Assembly: GCF_046630445.1 (NCBI RefSeq)
Contig: NC_092336.1
Coordinates: forward strand, 506,899,001-506,963,000
Direction: 5' to 3'
DNA length: 64,000 nt
Source of the DNA: Rutidosis leptorrhynchoides
Lineage: Eukaryota > Streptophyta > Magnoliopsida > Asterales > Asteraceae
The notes under the pieces are model-generated. The model made no database searches, was not told the origin of the DNA, and was given only the letters and a program-made list of their open reading frames with translations. Made by a program: the position numbers and the translations under genes. Below, in pieces: positions 1-10,937 of the stretch. The stretch's first letter is position 1. The number at the start of each line of letters is the position of its first letter.

Positions 1-147
1 TTTTACTTTTAATAAAAATACAAACTATTTTTTCTTATTTTAACTTTTAAGATTTACTTTTAATAAAAATACAAAATAATTTTTCTTATTTTAACTTTTA
101 AGATTTACTTATTTTATTTTAATTTTTTTTTACCTAACATTTTCAAC

Positions 148-155
148 TATAAATA
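148..155 (+). promoter_or_regulatory. TATA box of the outer element's 5' LTR
   Basis: TATAAATA stands just downstream of the minisatellite and is followed by a C/T-rich stretch (about 165-240) typical of a plant 5' leader. The same box recurs in the 3' LTR at 19979-19986. Transcription would start near 180. Confidence 0.55.
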
Positions 156-291
156 CCACATACATTTCTCATTTCAAACTTACACCTTAATCTCTCATTT
201 CTCTCTTAAAGAACTACTTCTAGTTGATATCTCGGTCACTTACTTGCTTTACTTTCCTTTCTTGCGTGGAATACTTCAACTGCTATTTAAG

Positions 292-766
292 GTGAGTTTC
301 ATTTGCTCCCTTTTTATATATATTTTTGGGCTGAGAATACATGCGCTGATTTATAAATGTTTTACGAAATAGGCACAAGTACTAAAACTAATTCTATGTG
401 GGTTTAAATGAGAAATATACCCTTAGCTTGGTAACATTAAACTACTTGTCTATGTACGGTAGGCGCGAATCCTAAAGATAGATCTATTGGGTCTGACAAA
501 CCCCATCCTGACTATGGGATGCTTTAGTACTTCGAGGTTATTTTAAACACACCTGATCTGGTGTACTTTAGAGGGTAAAACATGAACGTTAAGGCTTGTT
601 ACCGGGTGCCTACAACTTATAGAATGCTTTTATACACTTGCTAGTGTACGGATATTTATGAAACTGAAATCTTGTGGCCTATTATTATAATAGAAATGAT
701 TGATTTTGATAAACTAATGAACTCACCAACCTTTTTGGTTGACACTTTAAGCATGTTTTGTCTCAG
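292..766 (+). other. Predicted LTR/leader intron (outer element)
   Basis: A strong donor (AAG before GTGAGT, at 292) pairs with a pyrimidine-rich acceptor ending TCTCAG at 766. The acceptor is preceded by a small inverted repeat (CACCAAC...GTTG). Donor and acceptor of matching form and spacing (about 460-490 bp) occur in four other LTRs here: 2251-2740 with its twin 12106-12595 (minus), 24215-24704 (+, acceptor G lost), 35131-35592 (+) and 37490-37955 (+). Splicing is inferred, not shown. Confidence 0.45.
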
Positions 767-1032
767 GTGACGAATAAGATGATTGCCATGATTGCTACCT
801 GATGAATTGAATGCTACTACATGGGGTCTTCATTTCATTACATTTACTTTGCATTAAGACTATTATTATTATTTCAGTTTAAATTTGATGTAAAACTTTT
901 AATGCTTCCGCTGTTTTATTAATAAATGTTTTATTCAAAACGTCTCATATAGAGTCGTTCTCGTTTATACAACTGTGATTTGATATAATTAGTCACAAAT
1001 ACCCTAGGCCCTAATTTGGGTGTGTGACAGAT

Positions 1033-1044
1033 TGGTATCAGAGC
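1033..1044 (+). promoter_or_regulatory. Primer binding site, initiator tRNA-Met type
   Basis: TGGTATCAGAGC begins 4 bases after the LTR end. It is complementary to the 3' end of plant initiator tRNA-Met and primes minus-strand DNA synthesis. It fixes the LTR boundary at 1029 and the plus orientation of the outer element. Confidence 0.85.
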
Positions 1045-1906
1045 AGGTTGTTGTAGAGAACCAGGATTGCATTTTATGTGTGCCTTATACAATTAGGTAC
1101 CTTAGCAATGTAGGACTATAACTTTCCTTGACCATTGTGCCTTTAATTGTTGCCTTTAATTGATAAATGCTACACTATACCTTAGAAACTATATTTAAAT
1201 CTTAAGATTATAACATACACGATAATGTGAAATTACTCGAACGTCAACGCTACTTAAGGCCTAGGGTGATCCTTGGTACCACTATGGGACGCTTGTGGAT
1301 TTCGAATGCCAAACTTAGATTTTGGTCGAGAATTCCTGGGCCAACCGGTAACAATTGATCATTCAAGTGACTCGGCGGTGGCATAGATGTTTGGGTATGG
1401 TGCACAATATCAAACCTGACTATAGTGATCATACAACACTTAGTCACTTACGCACTTAATAAGTGGTGAACTTATTAAGAACAACTCACCTAGTCATCTA
1501 TCCTGGTTTTGTGTATTACATATGTATTACATGAAATATTATCCAAGATTTTTGAAACTCCTATAATTCATACTCAAACGTATATAACTCCCTGTTATAT
1601 CACGAACCTATATGCCTTATGCCTTTATGCATCGGTTTGCGAACCGGGAAATGTCATTGGGTTATCACAGTATACGAATTGAAAGTCTTTAATCGAAAGA
1701 TTATTAGATTACATACTTATCATTTTATAATCTCGACACGTCATACTGCCATTATTAGAGTATAGACAAATCATATCTTAGCATATCTATTCCCAATAGA
1801 CCTTGTCTAACACTTTTCCTAAATTTCCTCCGTAAATTACGGAAATATTTCTGCTATATATACGTATTCAAGGAGATGAATATATCATTCAATATTCAAC
1901 ACCCAT
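1045..1906 (+). other. Untranslated leader of the outer element, cut by the inner insertion
   Basis: There is no ORF of interest. The stretch lies between the primer binding site and the target site of the inner element. Its last five bases (CCCAT, 1902-1906) reappear at 15016-15020, where the outer element resumes. It is best read as leader RNA of the outer element. Confidence 0.6.
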
Positions 1907-4900
1907 TGAAATGTCCCGTTCTTATTGATTAAAAACGTTCCATATTAATTGATTTCGTTGCGAGGTTTTGACCTCTATATGAGACATTTTTCAAAGACTG
2001 CATACATTTTTAAAACAAACCATAACCTTTATTTCATAAATAAAGGTTTAAAAAGCTTTACGTAGATTATCAAATAATGATAATCTAAAATATCCTGTTT
2101 ACACACGACCATTACATAATGGTTTACAATACAAATATGTTACATCGAAATCAGTTTCTTGAATGCAGTTTTTACACAATATCATACAAACATGGACTCC
2201 AAATCTTGTCCTTATTTTAGTATGCAACAGCGGAAGCTCTTAATATTCACCTGAGAATAAACATGCTTTAAACGTCAACAAAAATGTTGGTGAGTTATAG
2301 GTTTAACCTATATATATCAAATCGTAACAATAGACCACAAGATTTCATATTTCAATACACATCCCATACATAGAGATAAAAATCATTCATATGGTGAACA
2401 CCTGGTAACCGACATTAACAAGATGCATATATAAGAATATCCCCATCATTCCGGGACACCCTTCGGATATGATATAAATTTCGAAGTACTAAAGCATCCG
2501 GTACTTTGGATGGGGTTTGTTAGACCCAATAGATCTATCTTTAGGATTCGCGTCAATTAGGGTGTCTGTTCCCTAATTCTTAGATTACCAGACTTAATAA
2601 AAAGGGGCATATTCGATTTCGATAATTCAACCATAGAATGTAGTTTCACGTACTTGTGTCTATTTTGTAAATCATTTATAAAACCTGCATGTATTCTCAT
2701 CCCAAAAATATTAGATTTTAAAAGTGGGACTATAACTCACTTTCACAGATTTTTACTTCGTCGGGAAGTAAGACTTGGCCACTGGTTGATTCACGAACCT
2801 ATAACAATATATACATATATATCAAAGTATGTTCAAAATATATTTACAACACTTTTAATATATTTTGATGTTTTAAGTTTATTAAGTCAGCTGTCCTCGT
2901 TAGTAACCTACAACTAGTTGTCCACAGTTAGATGTACAGAAATAAATCGATAAATATTATCTTGAATCAATCCACGACCCAGTGTATACGTATCTCAGTA
3001 TTGATCACAACTCAAACTATATATATTTTGGAATCAACCTCAACCCTGTATAGCTAACTCCAACATTCACATATAGAGTGTCTATGGTTGTTCCGAAATA
3101 TATATAGATGTGTCGACATGATAGGTCGAAACATTGTATACGTGTCTATGGTATCTCAAGATTACATAATATACAATACAAGTTGATTAAGTTATGGTTG
3201 GAATAGATTTGTTACCAATTTTCACGTAGCTGAAATGAGAAAAATTATCCAATCTTGTTTTACCCATAACTTCTTCATTTTAAATCCGTTTTGAGTGAAT
3301 CAAATTGCTATGGTTTCATATTGAACTCTATTTTATGAATCTAAACAGAAAAGTATAGGTTTATAGTCGGAAAAATAAGTTACAAGTCGTTTTTGTAAAG
3401 GTAGTCATTTAAGTCGAAAGAACGACGTCTAGATGACCATTTTAGAAAACATACTTTCACTTTGAGTTTAATCATAATTTTTGGATATAGTTTCATGTTC
3501 ATAATAAAAATCATTTTCTCATAATAACAACTTTAAAATCAAAGTTTATCATAGTTTTTAATTAACTAACCCAAAACAGCCCGCGGTGTTACTACGACGG
3601 CGTAAATCCGGTTTTACGGTGTTTTTCGTGTTTCCAGGTTTTAAATCATTAAGTTAGCATATCATATAGATATAGAACATGTGTTTAGTTGATTTTAAAA
3701 GTCAAGTTAGAAGGATTAACTTTTGTTTGCGAACAAGTTTAGAATTAACTAAACTATGTTCTAGTGATTACAAGTTTAAACCTTCGAATAAGATAGCTTT
3801 ATATGTATGAATCGAATGATGTTATGAACATCATTACTACCTTAAGTTCCTTGGATAAACCTACTGGAAAAGAGAAAAATGGATCTAGCTTCAATGGATC
3901 CTTGGATGGCTCGAAGTTCTTGAAGCAGAATCATGACACGAAAACAAGTTCAAGTAAGATCATCACTTGAAATAAGATTGTTATAGTTATAGAAATTGAA
4001 CCAATGTTTGAATATGATTATTACCTTGTATTAGAATGATAACCTACTGTAAGAAACAAAGATTTCTTGAGGTTGGATGATCACCTTACAAGATTGGAAG
4101 TGAGCTAGCAAACTTGAAAGTATTCTTGATTTTATGAAACTAGAACTTTTGGAATTTATGAAGAACACTTAGAACTTGAAGATAGAACTTGAGAGAGATC
4201 AATTAGATGAAGAAAATTGAAGAATGAAAGTGTTTGTAGGTGTTTTTGGTCGTTGGTGTATGGATTAGATATAAAGGATATGTAATTTTGTTTTCATGTA
4301 AATAAGTCATGAATGATTACTCATATTTTTGTAATTTTATGAGATATTTCATGCTAGTTGCCAAATGATGGTTCCCACATGTGTTAGGTGACTCACATGG
4401 GCTGCTAAGAGCTGATCATTGGAGTGTATATACCAATAGTACATACATCTAAAAGCTGTGTATTGTACGAGTACGAATACGGGTGCATACGAGTAGAATT
4501 GTTGATGAAACTGAACGAGGATGTAATTGTAAGCATTTTTGTTAAGTAGAAGTATTTTAATAAGTGTATTGAAGTCTTTCAAAAGTGTATAAATACATAT
4601 TAAAAGACTACATGTATATACATTTTAACTGAGTCGTTAAGTCATCGTTAGTCGTTACATGTAAGTGTTGTTTTAAAACCTTTAGGTTAACGATCTTGTT
4701 AAATGTTGTTAACCCAATGTTTATAATATCAAATGAGATTTTAAATTATTATATTATCATGATATTATCATGTATGAATATCTCTTAATAGGATATATAT
4801 ACATTAAATGTCTTTACAACGATAATCGTTACATATATGTCTCGTTTAAAAATCATTAAGTTAGTAGTCTTGTTTTTACATATGTAGTTCATTGTTAATA

Positions 4901-5160
4901 TACTTTATGATATGTTTTCTTATCATAGTATCATGTTAACTATATATATATATATCCATATATATGTCATCATATAGTTTTTACAAGTTTTAACGTTCGT
5001 GAATCACCGATCAACTTGGGTGGTCAATTGTCTATATGAAACATATTTCAATTAATCAAGTCTTAACAAGTTTGATTGCTTAACATGTTGGAAACATTTA
5101 ATCATGTAAATATCAATCTCAATTAATATATATAAACATGGAAAAGTTCGGGTCACTACA
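1907..5160 (-). repeat. 3' LTR of the inner chromovirus
   Basis: This is the direct repeat of 11762-15015, of the same length with about seven substitutions. It abuts the PPT at 5161. It contains the conserved predicted intron (2251-2740) and a TATA-like TTTATATC, read on the minus strand near 4270. The small ORFs inside it (2654-2917, 4349-4582) recur in the other LTR simply because the LTR is duplicated, and they are not treated as genes. Confidence 0.95.
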
Positions 5161-5195
5161 GTACCTACCCGTTTAATAAATTTCGTCCCGAAATT
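5161..5195 (-). promoter_or_regulatory. Polypurine tract with upstream hairpin
   Basis: Read on the minus strand, an inverted repeat AAATTTCGGGACGAAATTT is followed after a short spacer by AACGGGTAGGTAC, which touches the 3' LTR. The same arrangement borders the 3' LTRs at 18311 and 21596. This is the presumed plus-strand primer region. The hairpin partly overlaps the last gag-pol codons. Confidence 0.75.
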
Positions 5196-8100
5196 TTAAG
5201 CTGTTGAAGGTGTTGACGAATCTTCTGGAAATAGATGCGGGTATTTCTTCTTCATCTGATCTTCACGCTCCCAGGTGAACTCGGGTCCTCTACGAGCATT
5301 CCATCGAACCTTAACAATTGGTATCTTGTTTTGCTTAAGTCTTTTAACCTCACGATCCATTATTTCGACGGGTTCTTCGATGAATTGAAGTTTTTCGTTG
5401 ATTTGGATTTCATCTAACGGAATAGTGAGATCTTCTTTAGCAAAACATTTCTTTAAATTCGAGACGTGGAAAGTGTTATGTACAGCCGCGAGTTGTTGAG
5501 GTAACTCTAGTCGGTAAGCTACTGGTCCGACACGATCAATAATCTTGAATGGTCCAATATACCTTGGATTTAATTTCCCTCGTTTACCAAATCGAACAAC
5601 GCCTTTCCAAGGTGCAACTTTAAGCATGACCATCTCTCTAATTTCAAATTCTATATCTTTTCTTTTAATATCAGCGTAGCTCTTTTGTCGACTTTGGGCG
5701 GTTTTCAACCGTTGTTGAATTTGGATGATCTTCTCGGTAGTTTCTTGTATAATCTCCGGACCCGTAATCTGTCTATCCCCCACTTCACTCCAACAAATCG
5801 GAGACCTGCACTTTCTACCATAAAGTGCTTCAAACGGTGCCATCTCAATGCTTGAATGGTAGCTGTTGTTGTAGGAAAATTCTGCTAACGGTAGATGTCG
5901 ATCCCAACTGTTTCCGAAATCAATAACACATGCTCGTAGCATGTCTTCAAGCGTTTGTATCGTCCTTTCGCTCTGCCCATCAGTTTGTGGATGATAGGCA
6001 GTACTCATGTCTCGACGAGTTCCTAATGCTTGTTGTAATGTCTGCCAGAATCTTGAAATAAATCTGCCATCCCTATCAGAGATAATAGAGATTGGTATTC
6101 CATGTCTAGAGACGACTTCCTTCAAATACAGTCGTGCTAACTTCTCCATCTTGTCATCTTCTCTTATTGGTAGGAAGTGTGCTGATTTGGTGAGACGATC
6201 AACTATTACCCAAATAGTATCAAAACCACTTGCAGTCCTTGGCAATTTAGTGATGAAATCCATGGTAATGTTTTCCCATTTCCATTCCGGGATTTCGGGT
6301 TGTTGAAGTAGACCTGATGGTTTCTGATGCTCAGCTTTGACCTTAGAACACGTCAAACATTCTCCTACGTATTTAGCAACATCGGCTTTCATACCCGGCC
6401 ACCAAAAATGTTTCTTGAGATCCTTGTACATCTTCCCCGTTCCAGGATGTATTGAGTATCTGGTTTTATGAGCTTCTCTAAGTACCATTTCTCTCATATC
6501 TCCAAATTTTGGTACCCAAATCCTTTCAGCCCTATACCGGGTTCCGTCTTTCCGAATATTAAGATGCTTCTCCGATCCTTTGGGTATTTCATCCTTTAAA
6601 TTTCCCTCTTTTAAAACTCCTTGTTGCGCCTCCTTTATTTGAGTAGTAAGGTTATTATGAATCATTATATTCATAGATTTTACTCGAATGGGTTCTCTGT
6701 CCTTCCTGCTCAAGGCATCGGCTACCACATTTGCCTTCCCCGGGTGGTAACGAATCTCAAAGTCGTAATCATTCAATAATTCAATCCACCTACGCTGCCT
6801 CATATTCAGTTGTTTCTGATTAAATATGTGTTGAAGACTTTTGTGGTCGGTATATATAATACTTTTGACCCCATATAAGTAGTGCCTCCAAGTCTTTAAT
6901 GCAAAAACAACCGCGCCTAATTCCAAATCATGCGTCGTATAATTTTGTTCGTGAATCTTCAATTGTCTAGACGCATAAGCAATCACCTTCGTTCGTTGCA
7001 TTAATACACAACCGAGACCTTGCTTTGATGCATCACAATAAATCACAAAATCATCATTCCCTTCAGGCAATGACAATATAGGTATCGTAGTTAGCTTTTT
7101 CTTCAATAACTGAAACACTTTCTCTTGTTCATCATTCCATTCAAATTTCTTCCCTTTATGCGTTAATGCAGTCAAGGGTTTTGCTATTCTGGAAAAGTCT
7201 TGGATGAACCTTCTGTAGTAACCAGCTAGTCCTAAAAACTGGCGTATGTGTTTCGGAGTTTTCGGGGTTTCCCACTTTTCAACAGTTTCTATCTTTGCCG
7301 GATCCACCTTAATACCTTCTTTGTTCACTATGTGACCGAGGAATTGAACTTCTTCCAACCAAAATGCACACTTTGAAAACTTAGCGTACAATTCTTCCTT
7401 CCTCAATACTTCTAACACCTTTCTCAAATGTTCACCGTGTTCTTGGTTATTCTTTGAGTAAATAAGTATGTCATCAATGAAAACAATGACAAACTTGTCA
7501 AGGTATGGTCCACACACTCGGTTCATAAGGTCCATGAACACAGCTGGTGCATTAGTTAAACCAAACGGCATGACCATAAACTCGTAATGACCGTAACGTG
7601 TTCTGAAAGCAGTCTTTGGAATATCATCTTCTTTCACCCGCATTTGATGATACCCGGAACGTAAGTCAATCTTTGAATAAACAGACGAGCCTTGTAGTTG
7701 ATCAAATAAGTCGTCGATTCTCGGTAGTGGGTAGCGGTTCTTGATGGTAAGTTTGTTCAACTCTCGGTAGTCGATACACAACCTGAATGTACCATCTTTC
7801 TTCTTGACAAACAAAACAGGAGCTCCCCACGGTGATGTGCTTGGTCGAATGAAACCACGCTCTAAAAGTTCTTGTAATTGGCTTTGCAGTTCTTTCATCT
7901 CGCTGGGTGCGAGTCTGTAAGGAGCACGAGCTATTGGTGCAGCTCCTGGTACAAGATCTATTTGAAATTCAACGGATCGATGTGGGGGTAATCCTGGTAA
8001 TTCTTTCGGAAATACATCAGGAAATTCTTTTGCAATGGGAACATCATTGATGCTCTTTTCTTCAGTTTGTACTTTCTCGACGTGTGCTAGAACAGCATAG

Positions 8101-8911
8101 CAACCTTTTCTTATTAGTTTTTGTGCCTTCAAATTACTAATAAGATATAGCTTCGTGTTGCCCTTTTCTCCGTACACCATTAAGGGTTTTCCTTTTTCTC
8201 GTATAATGCGAATTGCATTTTTGTAACAAACGATCTCCGCTTTCACTTCTTTCAACCAGTCCATACCGATTATCACATCAAAACTCCCTAACTCTACTGG
8301 TATCAAATCAATCTTAAATGTTTCGCTAACCAGTTTAATTTCTCTATTCCGACATATATTATCTGCTGAAATTAATTTACCATTTGCTAATTCGAGTAAA
8401 AATTTACTATCCAAAGGCGTCAATGGACAACTTAATTTAGCACAAAAATCTCTACTCATATAGCTTCTATCCGCACCCGAATCAAATAAAACGTAAGCAG
8501 ATTTATTGTCAATAAGAAACGTACCCGTAACAAGCTCCGGGTCTTCCTGTGCCTCTACCGCATTAATATTGAAAACTCTTCCACGTCCTTGTCCATTCGT
8601 GTTCTCCTGGTTCGGGCAATTTCTAATAATGTGGCCTGGTTTTCCACATTTATAACAAACTACATTGGCATAACTTGCTCCGACACTACTTGCTCCGCCA
8701 TTACTCGTTCCGACACCATTTGTTCCTTTCGTTCTATTAACCCCTGGTCCGTAGACCTCACACTTCGCCGCGCTATGACCATTTCTTTTACACTTGTTGC
8801 AAAATTTGGTGCAGAACCCCGAGTGATTCTTTTCACACCTTTGGCATAGCTGCTTCTGATTGTTGTTGTTGTTGCGGTTATTATTGTTGTTGGGATGATT
8901 GTTGTAGTTGC

Positions 8912-8942
<31 letters not shown>

Positions 8943-9776
8943 GGGCCGTTTGTTGTAGTTGCGATTGATGTTGCGATTGTTGGGATAATTGTTGCGATTA
9001 TTGTTGTAATTGCTGTTGTTGTTGTATTGGTGATTCTTATCACCGTGTTCCTCCCACTTTCTTTTGACTTGCTTCACATTGGCCTCTTCAGCAGTCTGTT
9101 CTTTAATTCTTTCTTCAATCTGGTTCACTAGTTTGTGAGCCATTCTACATGCCTGTTGTATGGAGGCGGGCTCGTGTGAACTTATATCTTCTTGGATTCT
9201 TTCCGGTAATCCTTTCACAAACGCGTCGATCTTCTCTTCCTCATCTTCGAATGCTCCCGGACACAATAGGCACAATTCTGTGAATCGTCTTTCGTACGTG
9301 GTAATATCAAATCCTTGGGTTCGTAACCCTCTAAGTTCTGTCTTGAGCTTATTGACCTCGGTTCTGGGACGGTACTTCTCGTTCATCAAGTGCTTGAATG
9401 CTGACCACGGTAGTGCGTACGCATCGTCTTGTCCCACTTGCTCTAGATAGGTATTCCACCATGTTAACGCAGAACCTGTGAAGGTATGCGTAGCGTACTT
9501 CACTTTGTCCTCTTCAGTACACTTACTTATGGCAAACACCGATTCAACCTTCTCGGTCCACCGTTTCAATCCGATCGGTCCTTCGGTTCCATCAAATTCC
9601 AAAGGTTTGCAGGCAGTGAATTCTTTGTAGGTGCATCCTACACGATTTCTTGTACTGCTAGATCCAAGGTTATTGTTGGTATGTAGCGCAGCCTGTACTG
9701 CGGCTATGTTTGAAGCTAGAAAAGTACGGAATTCCTCTTCATTCATATTCACGGTGTGTCGAGTAGTCGGTGCCAT
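5196..9776 (-). CDS. Gag-pol polyprotein of Tekay-type Ty3/gypsy chromovirus
   Basis: One open frame encodes the whole retrotransposition machinery. An upstream in-frame ATG at 9812 gives 1538 residues. The ATG at 9776 (residue 13) is preferred because it opens the conserved Gag start. Using 1538 numbering: Gag with a poly-Asn linker near 265-315; a Cys-rich knuckle near 320-350 and a CCHC knuckle (CYKCGKPGH) near 386; aspartic protease with DSGA near 444; reverse transcriptase about 600-930 with FIDD near 779; RNase H about 920-1030; integrase zinc finger near 1110-1160 and DDE core about 1170-1340 (SDRDG and QSERT present); C-terminal chromodomain about 1460-1530. No frameshift or stop is seen. 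One odd residue is Arg in FEIREMV, where the copy at 20913-21560 has Gly. Confidence 0.95.
8853..9030 (-). repeat. AAC-type trinucleotide tract coding poly-Asn in Gag
   Basis: Runs of AAC/AAT codons (read as GTT on the plus strand) give interrupted Asn stretches of up to ten residues between the Gag capsid part and the zinc knuckles. The length is a multiple of three, so the frame is kept. Such tracts expand by replication slippage. Confidence 0.8.
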
Positions 9777-9908
9777 TTCCTTCAAAATAGTTAAATGGAA
9801 CAAGTTAATCATACAGAATATTAAGAGTAGTTAATAGTATTTCGTAGCATAATATGAACTCATTTATAAAAGCTTTTTCTTCATATTAGCGTTTTATAAG
9901 TTTAAATT

Positions 9909-9929
9909 CGGGTAGTACCTACCCGTTAA
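9909..9929 (-). promoter_or_regulatory. Internal copy of the PPT motif, upstream of gag
   Basis: On the minus strand this reads TTAACGGGTAGGTAC followed by TACCCG. The 13-base AACGGGTAGGTAC is the same one that abuts the 3' LTR. The site lies between the F-box ORF and gag-pol and forms an inverted repeat, GGGTA...TACCC. The outer element has a matching site at 16331-16351. A second plus-strand initiation site is possible but unproven. Confidence 0.5.
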
Positions 9930-10117
9930 GTTCATACTTAGTAGCTAATATACAATTCAACTACTACAATTCTATATGAAAAACTGATTATAATAATATT
10001 TCACGTTCAAACTTTTATACAATATTTTACAAACTTACAATACCGCTTATTTTACATAAAGCATGAAATATAGCACACAATAACTTTGATACAAGATAGT
10101 TGTGAAGACAATTCTAG

Positions 10118-10801
10118 CTAGTACACAAGTCGTTCAGCAAAGGCAATAAAGACACGTAATTCATACGTCCAGAAACAAGTCATGCATTCTGGTTTTACTA
10201 GGACTACTTCCCATCCTTGGTCTTGTGCAACATAACCGTTATGGCCGTTGATAAGACAGCGTGTTGTAACGTCATCAAAGGGACGAGGGTTACGTAATGT
10301 CCAACAGTCCCGTAATAATCTAAAAACCTCATTTCTTACCCCAATTACCGACTCCGTCACTTGTGGAAACGTTTTGTTTAATAGTTGTAGCCCGATGTTC
10401 TTGTTCTCACTTTGGTGAGAAGCGAACATTACTAATCCGTAAGCATAACATGCTTCTTTATGTTGCATGTTAGCCGCTTTTTCTAAATCACGAAGTCCAA
10501 TATTCGGATATATTGAGTCAAAATAATTTCTTAACCCGTTGCGTAAAATAGCATTTGGGTTCCCCGCAATATATGCGTCAAAGTAAACACATCGTAACTT
10601 ATGGGTTTCCCAATGTGATATCCCCCATCTTTCAAACGAAAGTCTCTTATAAACCAAGACATTCTTGGAACGTTCTTCGAATGTCTTACAAACTGATCTC
10701 GCCTTAAATAGTTGTGCCGAAGAATTCTGGCCGACTCTAGACAAGATTTCATCAATCATGTCTCCGGGTAGGTCTCTTAAAATATTGGGTTGTCTATCCA
10801 T
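10118..10801 (-). CDS. F-box protein (At2g35280-like) carried by the retrotransposon
   Basis: The 227-residue product starts with an F-box (about residues 7-50; LPGDMIDEILSRV, then FKARSVCKTF). This is the Skp1-binding module of SCF ubiquitin ligases. Residues about 80-150 (GNPNAILRNGLRNYF ... AANMQHKEACYAYGLVMF) match the Sel1/TPR-like region of the plant At2g35280 F-box family. The C-terminal part has an HxGxV-type stretch and a CxxC. It lies between the acidic ORF and gag-pol, in the same orientation as gag-pol and inside the two LTRs. The frame is intact in a young element. It was probably captured from a host gene. Its substrate is unknown; a role in disabling a host restriction factor is speculation. 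Whether it is translated from the genomic RNA or a spliced RNA is not visible. Confidence 0.8.
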   Translation of the reverse strand: MDRQPNILRDLPGDMIDEILSRVGQNSSAQLFKARSVCKTFEERSKNVLVYKRLSFERWGISHWETHKLRCVYFDAYIAGNPNAILRNGLRNYFDSIYPNIGLRDLEKAANMQHKEACYAYGLVMFASHQSENKNIGLQLLNKTFPQVTESVIGVRNEVFRLLRDCWTLRNPRPFDDVTTRCLINGHNGYVAQDQGWEVVLVKPECMTCFWTYELRVFIAFAERLVY

Positions 10802-10937
10802 TTTGTGTTTTTAAACTGTAAAATAGACAAGAGTTAGATTCATAAAAAAATACTTATTAATACAAGCAATTTTTACATATATCATAAAGCATAAGAACAC
10901 TATATTACATATATTACACCACACGAATACAACTATC

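Larger units (their letters stand above)
1..1029 (+). mobile_element. Partial 5' LTR of a non-autonomous Tekay-like Ty3/gypsy element
   Basis: This is the right part of an LTR whose left part lies before the window. It is nearly identical to the end of the LTR at 18311-20860, with roughly nine differences seen over 1 kb. It ends in TGTGACA and is followed by a tRNA-iMet-type primer binding site. It contains the last units of an AT-rich minisatellite (1 to about 115), a TATA box at 148-155 and a predicted intron (292-766). The element is a chromovirus relative that has lost gag-pol. Confidence 0.85.

Noticed and set aside
2654-2917. 87-codon ORF, repeated exactly at 12509-12772 and in related form at 24038-24301
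   Set aside because: It lies in the LTR and spans the predicted intron donor. It is conserved only because the LTRs are copies and has no protein features.
4349-4582. 77-codon minus-strand ORF, repeated at 14204-14437
   Set aside because: Same reason: LTR duplication. The older LTR at 21596-25046 does not keep an equivalent clean ORF.
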